NCBI RefSeq assembly: GCF_030654605.1
Contig: NZ_JAURXB010000183.1
Span: 1 to 53,833 of the forward strand
Reading direction: 5' to 3'
Origin: Bradyrhizobium sp.
GTDB taxonomy: Bacteria > Pseudomonadota > Alphaproteobacteria > Rhizobiales > Xanthobacteraceae
Length of the DNA: 53,833 bases
The first letter of the stretch is position 1, and each line of letters opens with the position of its first letter. Position numbers and translations under genes: made by a program. Under the pieces are notes generated by a model. The model had not been told where the DNA came from, ran no database searches, and saw only the letters and a program-made list of their open reading frames with translations. Shown here one piece after another: positions 1 through 7,682 of this stretch.

Positions 1-372
1 CTCCGCGGCGCAACTCTGCACATAGGGACGGTCGGAGGGGGCTACCATCGGCGGGAAGCGATGCGGCCAGTCCCAGGGAACGTCCTGGGTGTAGGTGTAA
101 CGGAAATCGCCCTTGATCGTCTGATTGACGTCGGCCGCCATGGGCGGCTCGCCATAGGACGACGGCCCATAGGCATAGCCTCCAGGCCAGAACGCTCCGG
201 GATGGCCTCGCCGGTGATGCCCTATGCCCGGCGGGCGGTGAACCGAATGCGTCGAAGCAACGCCTGCGCGGGGCCCGGCCTGCGCCGAGCGGGCGAATGA
301 ATCGCTTGTTGCAAGCATCAGCACTGCGACGCTGAGGGGGGCGATTAACGCCCCATACATCCGATACGCCAT
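1..372 (-). CDS. Small secreted hypothetical protein, C-terminus cut by window edge
   Basis: An open frame starts at an ATG at 372 on the minus strand and runs without a stop to position 1, giving 124 visible residues. The first 28 or so residues look like a signal peptide: MAYRMYGALIAPLSV, a hydrophobic LMLAT stretch, then a small-residue exit near SFA. The mature part is rich in His, Gly, Pro and Tyr (HHRRGHPG, then WPGGYAYGPSSYGEP) and has no recognised fold. The product is probably exported. The function is unknown and the C-terminus lies outside the window. Confidence 0.6.
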   Translation of the reverse strand, partial: MAYRMYGALIAPLSVAVLMLATSDSFARSAQAGPRAGVASTHSVHRPPGIGHHRRGHPGAFWPGGYAYGPSSYGEPPMAADVNQTIKGDFRYTYTQDVPWDWPHRFPPMVAPSDRPYVQSCAAE

Positions 373-508
373 GGCACGCACCTGTTGTTGGTTACTGAGC
401 AGGCCCTGGCGCAGGCTAGGCCGGCCCCCTCGCGCCCACAAATAGATAATTAATGTTTGGTTAAGACGTAATATTGACGGTGGGAACGGCTCGCCTGATG
501 ACGGCAAA

Positions 509-1258
509 TCACGCTGGTTGTTGCACCGCCGCACGCGCCTTCGGCGTCTTGCCCTTGCCAAAGCTGGCCGCCGATTTCCCCGTCAGCGCCGCCAGCACCA
601 GCGCCACCATGTGGGCGAGCCGCTCGTCCCGGGCTTGCTTGCCCATGAGGTCGCGACCAAAAATCACGCTCAGCGTCGCCGAGTTCGAGAGATAGAAAAA
701 GCACAGCGCCGCGATCGAGATGTAAAGCTGCACCGGATCGACCGCGACGACGAAATCCCCGCTTTCGACGCCGCGCCTCACCACGGTGCGGATCATCTCG
801 ACGAACGGCGAGTGCATCGATTTGACCTTTGTCGATCGCTTCAGATGGCGCGCCTTGGCAAGGTTCTCGGTGTTCAACAGCGCGAGGAATTCCGGGTTCC
901 TGATGAAATAATTCCAGGTGAAGCCGATCAGTCGCTCGATCGCGTCGGGCGGATCGAGGTGCTCGAGATCGAGCCCGCGCTCCTCGGCCCGGATCTGCTC
1001 ATAGGCGCCTTCCAGCACCGCGAGGTAGAGATCGTCCTTCTTGCCGACGTGGTAATACAGCATGCGCTTGTTGGCGCCGGCCTTGACGGCGATCCGGTCG
1101 ACCCGCGCGCCGGCCAGGCCATGGGCGGCAAATTCCTGTTTGGCGGCCTCCAGGATGCGAAGCCGCATGCCCTCGGGATCGCGCTGCCATTTCAGTGCTT
1201 GCTTTGCCTTGGCCAAGGTGGGTGCCCGGTGAGAGTGTGGAGTGCGGATGTAGCACAA
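509..1258 (-). CDS. TetR/AcrR family transcriptional regulator
   Basis: This is a DNA-binding repressor-type protein of up to 249 residues. The N-terminal TetR helix-turn-helix reads RILEAAKQEFAAHG, then VDRIAVKAGANKRMLYYHVG and KKDDLYLAVLE. The C-terminal ligand domain is helical, with FTWNYFIRNPEFL typical of TetR members that control catabolic genes. The start is uncertain: the longest frame opens with TTG at 1258, an in-frame TTG lies at 1216, and the first ATG (1168) would leave only three residues before the first helix. The tail is Lys/Ala/Gln-rich. The codirectional VOC gene upstream is separated from it by a palindromic repeat, so an operon is unlikely. The ligand and targets are unknown. 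Confidence 0.85.
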   Translation of the reverse strand: MCYIRTPHSHRAPTLAKAKQALKWQRDPEGMRLRILEAAKQEFAAHGLAGARVDRIAVKAGANKRMLYYHVGKKDDLYLAVLEGAYEQIRAEERGLDLEHLDPPDAIERLIGFTWNYFIRNPEFLALLNTENLAKARHLKRSTKVKSMHSPFVEMIRTVVRRGVESGDFVVAVDPVQLYISIAALCFFYLSNSATLSVIFGRDLMGKQARDERLAHMVALVLAALTGKSAASFGKGKTPKARAAVQQPA

Positions 1259-1350
1259 CCGTCATTGCGAGCGAAGCGAAGCAATCCGGCTTTCTTGCCA
1301 CGGGAAGGAAGCCGGATTGCTTCGTCGCCTGCGGCTCCTCGCAATGACGG
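1259..1350. repeat. Dispersed palindromic repeat, family A copy 1
   Basis: A 92-base element whose ends are inverted: CCGTCATTGCGAGCGAAGCG at the left and CTCGCAATGACGG at the right. An inner pair (GCAATCCGGCTT and AAGCCGGATTGC) encloses a short loop. Similar elements occur at 14665, 51614 and 53027. It lies between the VOC gene and the TetR gene. Confidence 0.85.
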
Positions 1351-1355
1351 AATGC

Positions 1356-2198
1356 TCACCCCGCCGCCGTTCGCTCCACCAGCAGCGTGGGGATGCCGCA
1401 GGTGCCGCTGCGCACGGTGAGTACCCGCGTGCCCGGCTTGCGGCCAGTGCGCACCTCGGAGACATCGACGCCGGCGGCGGCGAGCCGGGCCCGTGTTGCA
1501 TCGGCATCGGCGACGCGCCAGCTCAGGCCCCACAGCCGGTCGCGCGTGGCATCGAGATCGTTGCCGGGCCGGTGCACGATCTCGACGACGAGGTCGCCGC
1601 AGCGAAAGAACATCAGCCGGCCCCAGTCCGGATGCGAACGGTCGAACCGCATGTCGAGGCCGAGCCGCGCGCCGTACAGTGCTGCAGCCTGTTCGGGATC
1701 GCCGGTCGCGACCACGACATGGTCCATCGCGGAGATCGAGGCCACCTCGGTGCGCACCGAGAGCGGGCGCTCCTTCGCCAGTTCGAGGAAGAACAACCGC
1801 ACGCCGCGCGTGGCATCGGTCGCAGCCCGGGTCCGCTTCCACGACAGCGTGGCGCCGGTCTCGGTATCCTGGCTGTCGGCCTCCGCGACCGGCTCGGGCT
1901 TGAGCGACAGTCGCTCCAGCCGGCGATGCATCTTGTCAATATCAATGGTGCGGAAGCACAGACTTGCCAGCCCCTCGCCCTGCTTGGCAATGACGGCGCG
2001 GATCCGCTCCGCGGTGGCGCCCTCGCCGGCGGGCGCCATCAGTTCCAGCGTCATGTTGTCGAGCGTGAACAGCACCCGCGCGGCGCCGTCGCCGCTGCTG
2101 CGCCACGCCGGCTTACGCGCGAACAGGGTCTGGCAGGAAGCAGCGGCGGCAGCGAGGTCGCTGACCAGAACGACGACGTGGTCGAGCCCGCTGATCAT
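1356..2198 (-). CDS. VOC (glyoxalase/dioxygenase fold) family protein with two domains
   Basis: A 280-residue protein with two vicinal-oxygen-chelate modules. Domain 1 starts at ISGLDHVVVLVSDL and spans roughly residues 3-145. Domain 2 starts at ISAMDHVVVATGDP (about 156) and runs to the end, with VVEIVHRPG carrying the usual second-strand acidic ligand. The family includes glyoxalases, extradiol dioxygenases and resistance proteins, and the substrate here is unknown. The ATG at 2198 overlaps the stop of the upstream glutamate dehydrogenase-type gene (ATGA), so the two are very probably translationally coupled. A longer open frame upstream only shadows the dehydrogenase. A role with the dehydrogenase is inference from the overlap. 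Confidence 0.85.
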   Translation of the reverse strand: MISGLDHVVVLVSDLAAAAASCQTLFARKPAWRSSGDGAARVLFTLDNMTLELMAPAGEGATAERIRAVIAKQGEGLASLCFRTIDIDKMHRRLERLSLKPEPVAEADSQDTETGATLSWKRTRAATDATRGVRLFFLELAKERPLSVRTEVASISAMDHVVVATGDPEQAAALYGARLGLDMRFDRSHPDWGRLMFFRCGDLVVEIVHRPGNDLDATRDRLWGLSWRVADADATRARLAAAGVDVSEVRTGRKPGTRVLTVRSGTCGIPTLLVERTAAG

Positions 2199-3454
2199 GG
2201 AAAAAGTCCACGGGTGTTCTTGGCGGCCCGGACTTTTTCCACGCCGATCGCCATGGCGGCGGTCCGGTGCGGGATGTTGTCGGCCCTGGAGCGCGCCACC
2301 ATCGTATCGAAAGCGCGGTCGAGGATCTGATATTCGCGCCGCATCACTTCCTCTTCTTCCCAGAACAGCTGCTGCAGGTCCTGCACCCATTCGAAATAGC
2401 TGACAATGACGCCGCCAGCGTTGCAGAGGACGTCGGGAATCAGGAAGATTTCGCCCTGACGTTTTTGTAGCACCAGGTCGGCGTCCGGCGTGGTGGGGCC
2501 GTTGGCGCCTTCCGCCAGCACCCGGCATTTCAGGTTTTCCGCAACCTTGGCGTCGATCACGCGTTCCATCGCCGCCGGCACCAGCACGTCGCAGGGCAGC
2601 GTCAGGATATCGGCGGGATCGAATTGCAGCTGGCTGGAAAAGCCGGCGATGCTGCCGTGCTTGCCGGCGTGCCGCATCAGCGCCGGGATATCGAGGCCGG
2701 CGGGATCGTGCAGCGCGCCGGAGTGATCGCTGACCGCGATCACCTTGAGGCCGAATTGCCGCAACTCCAGCGCCGCGTGGGAGCCCACATTGCCGAAGCC
2801 CTGGATCACGGCGGTGGCGCCATTCAGGCTGATCGATAATTCATTCAGCACGCGCTTGGCGAGATGCGCAACGCCGCGCCCGGTGGCTTCGCGGCGTCCC
2901 AGCGTGCCGCCGGAGGCCACCGGCTTGCCGGTGACGATCTCGGTCACGGTGCGGCCCTGATACATCGAATAGGTGTCCATGAACCAGGCCATCACCTGCT
3001 CGTTGGTGCCCATGTCCGGAGCCATCACGTCGGTATGCGGCCCGACGAACGGGATCATTTCCTGCATGTAGCGCCGCGACAGCGACTCCAGTTCGCGCTT
3101 CGAAATGGTGGACAGGTCGACGCGGACGCCGCCCTTGGCGCCGCCATAGGGCAGCCCCACCAGCGCGCATTTCCAGCTCATCCAGATCGCCAGCGCCGCC
3201 ACCTCGCCGATATCGACGGACGGGGCAAACCTTGTGCCGCCCTTGGTCGGGCCGAGCGTGAGGTGATGCTGCACCCGGTAGCCTTCGAACACCGTGATCG
3301 AGCCGTCGTCGCGATGGATCGGACAGGAGATGATCACCGCCCGCTTCGGCAGCAGCAGACGGTCGCGCTCGTCCATCGGGATCGACAGATGATTGGCGAT
3401 CACCCCGAACTGGTTGACCGCCATCTCGAACACCGGACCGGAATAGACGGTCAT
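2195..3454 (-). CDS. gdhA: Glu/Leu/Phe/Val dehydrogenase (glutamate dehydrogenase type)
   Basis: A cytoplasmic NAD(P)-dependent amino-acid dehydrogenase of 419 residues that interconverts glutamate, or a related amino acid, with its 2-oxo acid and ammonium. The catalytic-lysine motif PYGGAKGGVR is at about residue 102 (K107), the catalytic aspartate motif MAPDMGTNE at about 144 (D147), and the Rossmann motif GFGNVGS at 219-225. The length fits the short hexameric class. I chose ATG 3454 because GGAGGG lies about six bases upstream; the frame extends 15 codons further but has no better start. It overlaps the VOC gene by ATGA. Family membership is sure, but glutamate rather than another amino acid as substrate is likely, not proven. 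Confidence 0.9.
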   Translation of the reverse strand: MTVYSGPVFEMAVNQFGVIANHLSIPMDERDRLLLPKRAVIISCPIHRDDGSITVFEGYRVQHHLTLGPTKGGTRFAPSVDIGEVAALAIWMSWKCALVGLPYGGAKGGVRVDLSTISKRELESLSRRYMQEMIPFVGPHTDVMAPDMGTNEQVMAWFMDTYSMYQGRTVTEIVTGKPVASGGTLGRREATGRGVAHLAKRVLNELSISLNGATAVIQGFGNVGSHAALELRQFGLKVIAVSDHSGALHDPAGLDIPALMRHAGKHGSIAGFSSQLQFDPADILTLPCDVLVPAAMERVIDAKVAENLKCRVLAEGANGPTTPDADLVLQKRQGEIFLIPDVLCNAGGVIVSYFEWVQDLQQLFWEEEEVMRREYQILDRAFDTMVARSRADNIPHRTAAMAIGVEKVRAAKNTRGLFP

Positions 3455-3589
3455 CGTTCCCTCCCCTTTTGTCCTGCTGGCAGGAACCCGGAGCGGCACA
3501 GGCCGTTAGCCCGGCTGCACGCCGACGACACTTCAGCACGGTCGTAGTCCCGCCCTGCGGTTATCTCAAGCGATTAAGGTGGCACGCTT

Positions 3590-3611
3590 GCGAATAATTT
3601 CAGCGAATAAT
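3590..3611. promoter_or_regulatory. Direct repeat GCGAATAAT x2 upstream of the PfkB gene
   Basis: Two identical 9-base copies of GCGAATAAT lie at 3590-3598 and 3603-3611, 13 bases apart start to start, in the AT-richer gap between the divergent dehydrogenase and kinase genes. They could be a regulator site, but no regulator is identified. Confidence 0.3.
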
Positions 3612-3678
3612 CCGCCATATACGGTGCTAATGTATCGCTGCCGGCCGGGACCACCCCTCAGCCACCACGGACAGATTT

Positions 3679-4572
3679 ATGCAGGCGCTCTTCATCGGAC
3701 AGACCTATATCGACGTTACCTTCATCACCGACCATATGCCGACCGGCGACGAGAAGCATGTCGCTTCCGCCTACGCGGTCTCGTTCGGCGGCAACGCGGT
3801 CACCGCCGCATTCTGCTGCGCCAAGCTCGGCATCATTCCCGACCTGATCGCCACGGTCGCCAATGACTGGCTGGGACGCATGTTCCAGGACATGAGCGCG
3901 AAGTACGGCATCTCGATCCATCCGCGCAAGGTCAATTCCTCGTCGCTGTCCTTCATCATGCCGAAGGACGGCAAGCGCGCGATCGTGCGCTGCCGCGACG
4001 ACGAGCATATCCATCCCTTCCCGCTGTTGAACCTCCGCGGCTGCCGCGCGCTGCATGTAGACGGCCACCAGCCGGACGCCGCGATCCACTACGCCAGACT
4101 GTGCCGCGAGGCCGGGATCCTGACCTCGCTCGACGGCGGCGGCCTGCGCACCAACACCCACGAGCTGCTGGAATTCATCGACGTCGCCATCGTCGCCGAG
4201 CGGCTGTGCGAGCAGATGGATATGACGCCTGAGAAGATGCTGGATTATCTCAAGAGCCGCGGCTGCCGGGTCGGCGGCGTCACCCTCGGTGAAAGAGGTC
4301 TGCTCTGGTATGACGAGACCCGCGCGGTTCACACCCTCCCCGCGCTGCCGATCCCGCGCGAGCGCGTGCTCGACACCAACGGCGCCGGCGACGTGTTCCA
4401 TGGCGCCTATGTCTATTCCTATCTCGCCAATCCCGGCAAAAGCTGGCACGACCATTTCGAGTTCGCGCGAGCGGCCTCGACCTACAAGATCCAGCGGCTC
4501 GGCAACGAAGCCGGATTGCCGACGCTGCCCGACATCGAAGCCGTCAGGCAGGAGTTTGGTGTCCGGGTCTGA
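3679..4572 (+). CDS. PfkB-family carbohydrate kinase
   Basis: A 297-residue ribokinase-fold enzyme that would phosphorylate a sugar or nucleoside with ATP. The N-terminal glycine signature is SFGGNAVTAAFCCAKLG (residues 35-51). The C-terminal PfkB signature DTNGAGDVFHG is at 232-242 and supplies the catalytic base D238 and the anion hole. The sequence FGGN replaces the PGGKG of true ribokinase, so it is a divergent member of unknown substrate. No strong ribosome-binding site precedes the ATG at 3679. A second PfkB gene begins 44 bases downstream on the same strand, suggesting an operon of two kinases. Confidence 0.88.
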   Translation: MQALFIGQTYIDVTFITDHMPTGDEKHVASAYAVSFGGNAVTAAFCCAKLGIIPDLIATVANDWLGRMFQDMSAKYGISIHPRKVNSSSLSFIMPKDGKRAIVRCRDDEHIHPFPLLNLRGCRALHVDGHQPDAAIHYARLCREAGILTSLDGGGLRTNTHELLEFIDVAIVAERLCEQMDMTPEKMLDYLKSRGCRVGGVTLGERGLLWYDETRAVHTLPALPIPRERVLDTNGAGDVFHGAYVYSYLANPGKSWHDHFEFARAASTYKIQRLGNEAGLPTLPDIEAVRQEFGVRV

Positions 4573-4616
4573 TCACCTCTCGCATCACCTCTCGTCGGAC
4601 TTCCTGGGGACAAGGC

Positions 4617-5564
4617 ATGGGTTCCGTATTCGTCGCCGGCAGCATCAACATGGATGTGGTGGCGACGACCGACCGGCATCCCCGCATCGGCGAGACCGTC
4701 TCCGGCACCGCGCTGCTCTACTTTCCCGGCGGCAAAGGCGCCAACCAGGCGGTTGCCGCCGCAAAGCTCGGCGCCCCGACGACGCTGATCGGCCGGCTCG
4801 GCACGGATGCGTTCGGCGATCAGTTGATGGCGTTTCTCGCCACACAGGGAGTCGACCTGGGTTTCGTGCAGGCAACCGCCGGCGCCCATACCGGAACGGC
4901 GGTCATCACGGCAGCCAATGCCGACAACACCATCGTCGTCATTCCCGGCGCCAATGCGCTGGTGAGCGCCGCCGATGTCGCCTCGCCTGTCCTCGCCAGG
5001 GGCGACATCGCGGTCAGCCAGTTCGAGATTCCGCTGCCCACGATCGGCGCCTTCTTCAAACGCGCCCGTGCCGCCGGCGCCACCACCATCCTCAATCCGG
5101 CACCCGCCGTCGAATTCGACGCCGAGCTGTTCGAACTCGTCGATATCCTGGTCCTCAATGAAACCGAACTCGGCTTCCTGACAAAGACCGAGCTTCGCGA
5201 CACCGACGATCCCGCGCGCTACATCACGTCCGCGCGTTCGCTGCCGATCGGCAAGGACAGCGTCATTTGCGTGACCCTGGGCAAGCGCGGCGTGCTGGCG
5301 CTCGTCAACGGCGAACCAACGATCGTTGCGGGCCGAACGGTGAAGGCTGTCGATACCACCGGCGCCGGCGATTGCTTTGTCGGCGCGGTCGCCGCGCAGC
5401 TCGCTGGCGGCAACTCAATAGGCGACGCGCTGGCTTACGCCAACGCAGCGGCCTCGATCTGCGTGCAGCGGATGGGCGCCGCGCCGTCGATGCCGACGGC
5501 AGCAGAGGTTGAAATGGAAATCGCTATCTCCGCGAGTCGTCCCCGCGAACGCGGGGACCCATAA
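4617..5564 (+). CDS. rbsK: Ribokinase-like PfkB-family kinase
   Basis: A 315-residue cytoplasmic sugar kinase. It begins VFVAGSINMDVVATTDRHP, has the PfkB signature FPGGKGANQAVAAAKLG near residue 39, and ends with DTTGAGDCFVGAVAAQLA from residue 246 (catalytic D252). The PGGKGAN form and the SINMD start match ribokinase, but no ribose transporter is next to it, so D-ribose as substrate is only probable. It follows another PfkB gene. The last nine codons and the stop lie inside a dispersed repeat that starts at 5536, so the C-terminal SRPRERGDP is repeat-derived rather than part of the enzyme fold. Confidence 0.88.
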   Translation: MGSVFVAGSINMDVVATTDRHPRIGETVSGTALLYFPGGKGANQAVAAAKLGAPTTLIGRLGTDAFGDQLMAFLATQGVDLGFVQATAGAHTGTAVITAANADNTIVVIPGANALVSAADVASPVLARGDIAVSQFEIPLPTIGAFFKRARAAGATTILNPAPAVEFDAELFELVDILVLNETELGFLTKTELRDTDDPARYITSARSLPIGKDSVICVTLGKRGVLALVNGEPTIVAGRTVKAVDTTGAGDCFVGAVAAQLAGGNSIGDALAYANAAASICVQRMGAAPSMPTAAEVEMEIAISASRPRERGDP

Positions 5565-5653
5565 CCACCGGCTTCAATTACTACAAAAAGTCTCTACCAT
5601 ATTGCCTTACCGCAAGGCCTCAGCGTATGGGTCCCTGCGTTCGCAGGGACGAC
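5536..5653. repeat. Dispersed palindromic repeat, family B copy 1
   Basis: A 118-base element bounded by GTCGTCCCCGCGAACGCGGG and the inverted GCGTTCGCAGGGACGAC, with CCCATA and TATGGG inside each arm. It covers the end of the ribokinase-like gene and lies between it and the convergent dctM. Confidence 0.88.
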
Positions 5654-5655
5654 AG

Positions 5656-6936
5656 CTATTTCAACATTCCCATGGTGCGCGGCAGCCACAGCGTCAGTTC
5701 GGGGATCATCGTGATCGCGATCAGCGACATCATGAGCGGTATCAGCCAGGGTAGAATCGCCATGGTGGTGCGCTCGATCGACAGTTTTGCAATTCTCGAC
5801 AAGACGAACAGCACCATGCCGAGTGGCGGATGCAACAGTCCGATCATCAGATTGAGCGTCATCACCACACCGAAATGAACCGGGTGGATACCCACCTTGA
5901 GGATGATCGGCATCAGCACCGGCACCAGAATGCTGATCGAGGCGATCGGTTCCAGGAAGCAGCCGACGATCAGCAGCAGCACGTTGATCAGGAGCAGGAT
6001 GATGTATTTGTTGTCGGTCAGCTGCAGCAGCGCCTCGGCGCCGGCTTCCGTCAGGCGCGTCGTCGTCAGCACCCAGCCGAACAGGGAGGCCGCGGCAACG
6101 ATCAGCAGCACACCGGACGTGGTCTCGATGGTGTCCATCGTAACCTTGTAGAACTGCTTCAGCGACAGCGAACGGTACAGGAAGATGCCGAGCATCAGCG
6201 CCCAGGTGCAGGCCGCGATCGCGGCTTCAGTCGGCGTAAACCAGCCGAAGGTCATGCCGCCGACGATGATAATCGGCGTCATCAGCGCCGGCAGAGCCGC
6301 GATGAAGGTCTTGAACAGAACGTCCCAGCGAAACGACTGATCGCGGCCCATGCCGTAACGCCGCGCGCAATAGCTGACATAGAGCATCATGAACAGCGTC
6401 ATGACGACGCCGGGGATGAAGCCGCCGAGAAACAGCGCGCCGATCGAGACGTTGCCCATCATGCCGTAAATCACGAACGGCAGCGACGGCGGAATGATCG
6501 GACCGAGCGTGGCGGAGGCCGCGGTGACGCCGACCGCGAATTCAGTGCTGTAGCCGTGGTCCCTCATCGCCTTGATCTCGATGGTGCCGAGGCCGGCGGC
6601 GTCGGCAATCGCGGTGCCGGACATGCCGGCGAAGATCACCGATCCGAAGATGTTGACGTGGGCGAGCCCGCCCTTCATCCAGCCGCAGGTCGCCACCGCG
6701 AAGTCATAGATGCGGTTGGTGATCCCCGCGGAGTTCATCAAATTGCCGGCGAGAATGAAGAACGGCACCGCCAGCAGCGGAAAACTGTCGAGCCCCCCCG
6801 CCATCCGGTGCAGGATCACGAAATCGGGAATCCCCGCGATGAAGTGGGTGTAGAGCAGCGACGAGAACGCCAGCGCGATGAACACGGGAATTCCGGCCAG
6901 CAGGGTCGCAAAGAAGACGAAAATCAGGATCGGCAT
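5656..6936 (-). CDS. dctM: TRAP transporter large membrane subunit DctM
   Basis: The 426-residue large permease of a tripartite ATP-independent periplasmic transporter, which carries the sodium-coupled substrate path in the inner membrane. It is hydrophobic throughout, with about 11-12 membrane segments. Family marks are LLAVPFFILAGNLMNSAGIT, a GMSGTAIADAAGLGTIEIKA loop, and SATLGPIIPPSLPFVIYG. It is preceded by dctQ (15-base gap) and dctP on the same strand, so all three TRAP parts are present. The substrate cannot be told from the permease. Confidence 0.95.
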   Translation of the reverse strand: MPILIFVFFATLLAGIPVFIALAFSSLLYTHFIAGIPDFVILHRMAGGLDSFPLLAVPFFILAGNLMNSAGITNRIYDFAVATCGWMKGGLAHVNIFGSVIFAGMSGTAIADAAGLGTIEIKAMRDHGYSTEFAVGVTAASATLGPIIPPSLPFVIYGMMGNVSIGALFLGGFIPGVVMTLFMMLYVSYCARRYGMGRDQSFRWDVLFKTFIAALPALMTPIIIVGGMTFGWFTPTEAAIAACTWALMLGIFLYRSLSLKQFYKVTMDTIETTSGVLLIVAAASLFGWVLTTTRLTEAGAEALLQLTDNKYIILLLINVLLLIVGCFLEPIASISILVPVLMPIILKVGIHPVHFGVVMTLNLMIGLLHPPLGMVLFVLSRIAKLSIERTTMAILPWLIPLMMSLIAITMIPELTLWLPRTMGMLK

Positions 6937-6951
6937 CGGTCAACCCGGCTT

Positions 6952-7524
6952 TCAATCGGCGTGAATTTGATCGGCGACGTCGGGCGCCCGCCGCCAGCCG
7001 TCGCGGGCGTTTCTCCAGACAACCTGGAGCTGGCGCGCCAGCATCATGAAGCAGCCGAGGCCGACGAGGCCGTAGACCAGACTCATCGGCATGTCGAACA
7101 CGGTCATCGGCTGCGAATGCATGCGTTCGACGATCGTCACCGAAAAATACGCCAGCAGGCCCATGAATCCGAGGGTGATGAAATCGACCAGCGCCAGCAG
7201 CGCAGCCCGAACGGGGCCAGGACCCATCAGATTCGACACCAGCTCGACCGCGATATGCGCCTTCTTGCGCGTCACCACCGCGCCGCCGATGAACGCCAGC
7301 GACATCAGGCCGTAGCGCGCGATCTCCTCGGTCCAGGCCAGGCTGTCGTTGAGGATATAGCGGGTGAAGAACTGCAGGAAGACGATGAAGGCGAGCGCCC
7401 AGAACAGCACGAATGCGATCCAGTCCTCCGGATGGTGCTCGATCACGACCTCTTCGTCCTCGACGACGATCAAATGGACGTCGTCGAGCGGCGTGGCGTT
7501 GGTGGATTTGGGGTTGGTGTTCAT
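6952..7524 (-). CDS. dctQ: TRAP transporter small membrane subunit DctQ
   Basis: The 190-residue small permease of the TRAP system, with four hydrophobic segments; the first is WIAFVLFWALAFIVFLQFF. The DctQ core marks are FTRYILNDSLAWTEEIARY and RKKAHIAVELV. It has an acidic cytoplasmic N-terminus (VVEDEEVVIEHHPED) longer than usual. I start it at ATG 7524 (MNTNPKS) because the open frame further upstream is translated repeat sequence. The gap to dctP holds a 118-base palindromic repeat. Confidence 0.9.
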   Translation of the reverse strand: MNTNPKSTNATPLDDVHLIVVEDEEVVIEHHPEDWIAFVLFWALAFIVFLQFFTRYILNDSLAWTEEIARYGLMSLAFIGGAVVTRKKAHIAVELVSNLMGPGPVRAALLALVDFITLGFMGLLAYFSVTIVERMHSQPMTVFDMPMSLVYGLVGLGCFMMLARQLQVVWRNARDGWRRAPDVADQIHAD

Positions 7525-7551
7525 GGCGGAGAGTCTCGCATATTTCTCGGT

Positions 7552-7669
7552 GTCGTCCCCGCGAAAGCGGGGACCCATACGCCGCGGCGCCCGGGTGGAC
7601 AAAAGGTCTCTGCGACCTTGCGCTACCGAAACGACACGGCGTATGGGTCCCGGCGTTCGCCGGGACGAC
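7552..7669. repeat. Dispersed palindromic repeat, family B copy 2
   Basis: A 118-base element with ends GTCGTCCCCGCGAAAGCGGG and GCGTTCGCCGGGACGAC. It lies inside the TRAP operon between dctP and dctQ, where its transcript could fold into a long hairpin. Confidence 0.88.
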
Positions 7670-7682
7670 GAGCTGAGAGCTA

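Noticed and set aside
518..1420. Long plus-strand open frame opposite the TetR gene
   Set aside because: It is antisense to a clear TetR family gene and has the Arg/His/Asp-rich composition of a GC-rich shadow frame.
3580..3592. GTGGCACGCTTGCG looked like a sigma-54 promoter before the PfkB gene
   Set aside because: The GG and GC elements are only seven bases apart instead of ten, so the -24/-12 spacing is wrong.
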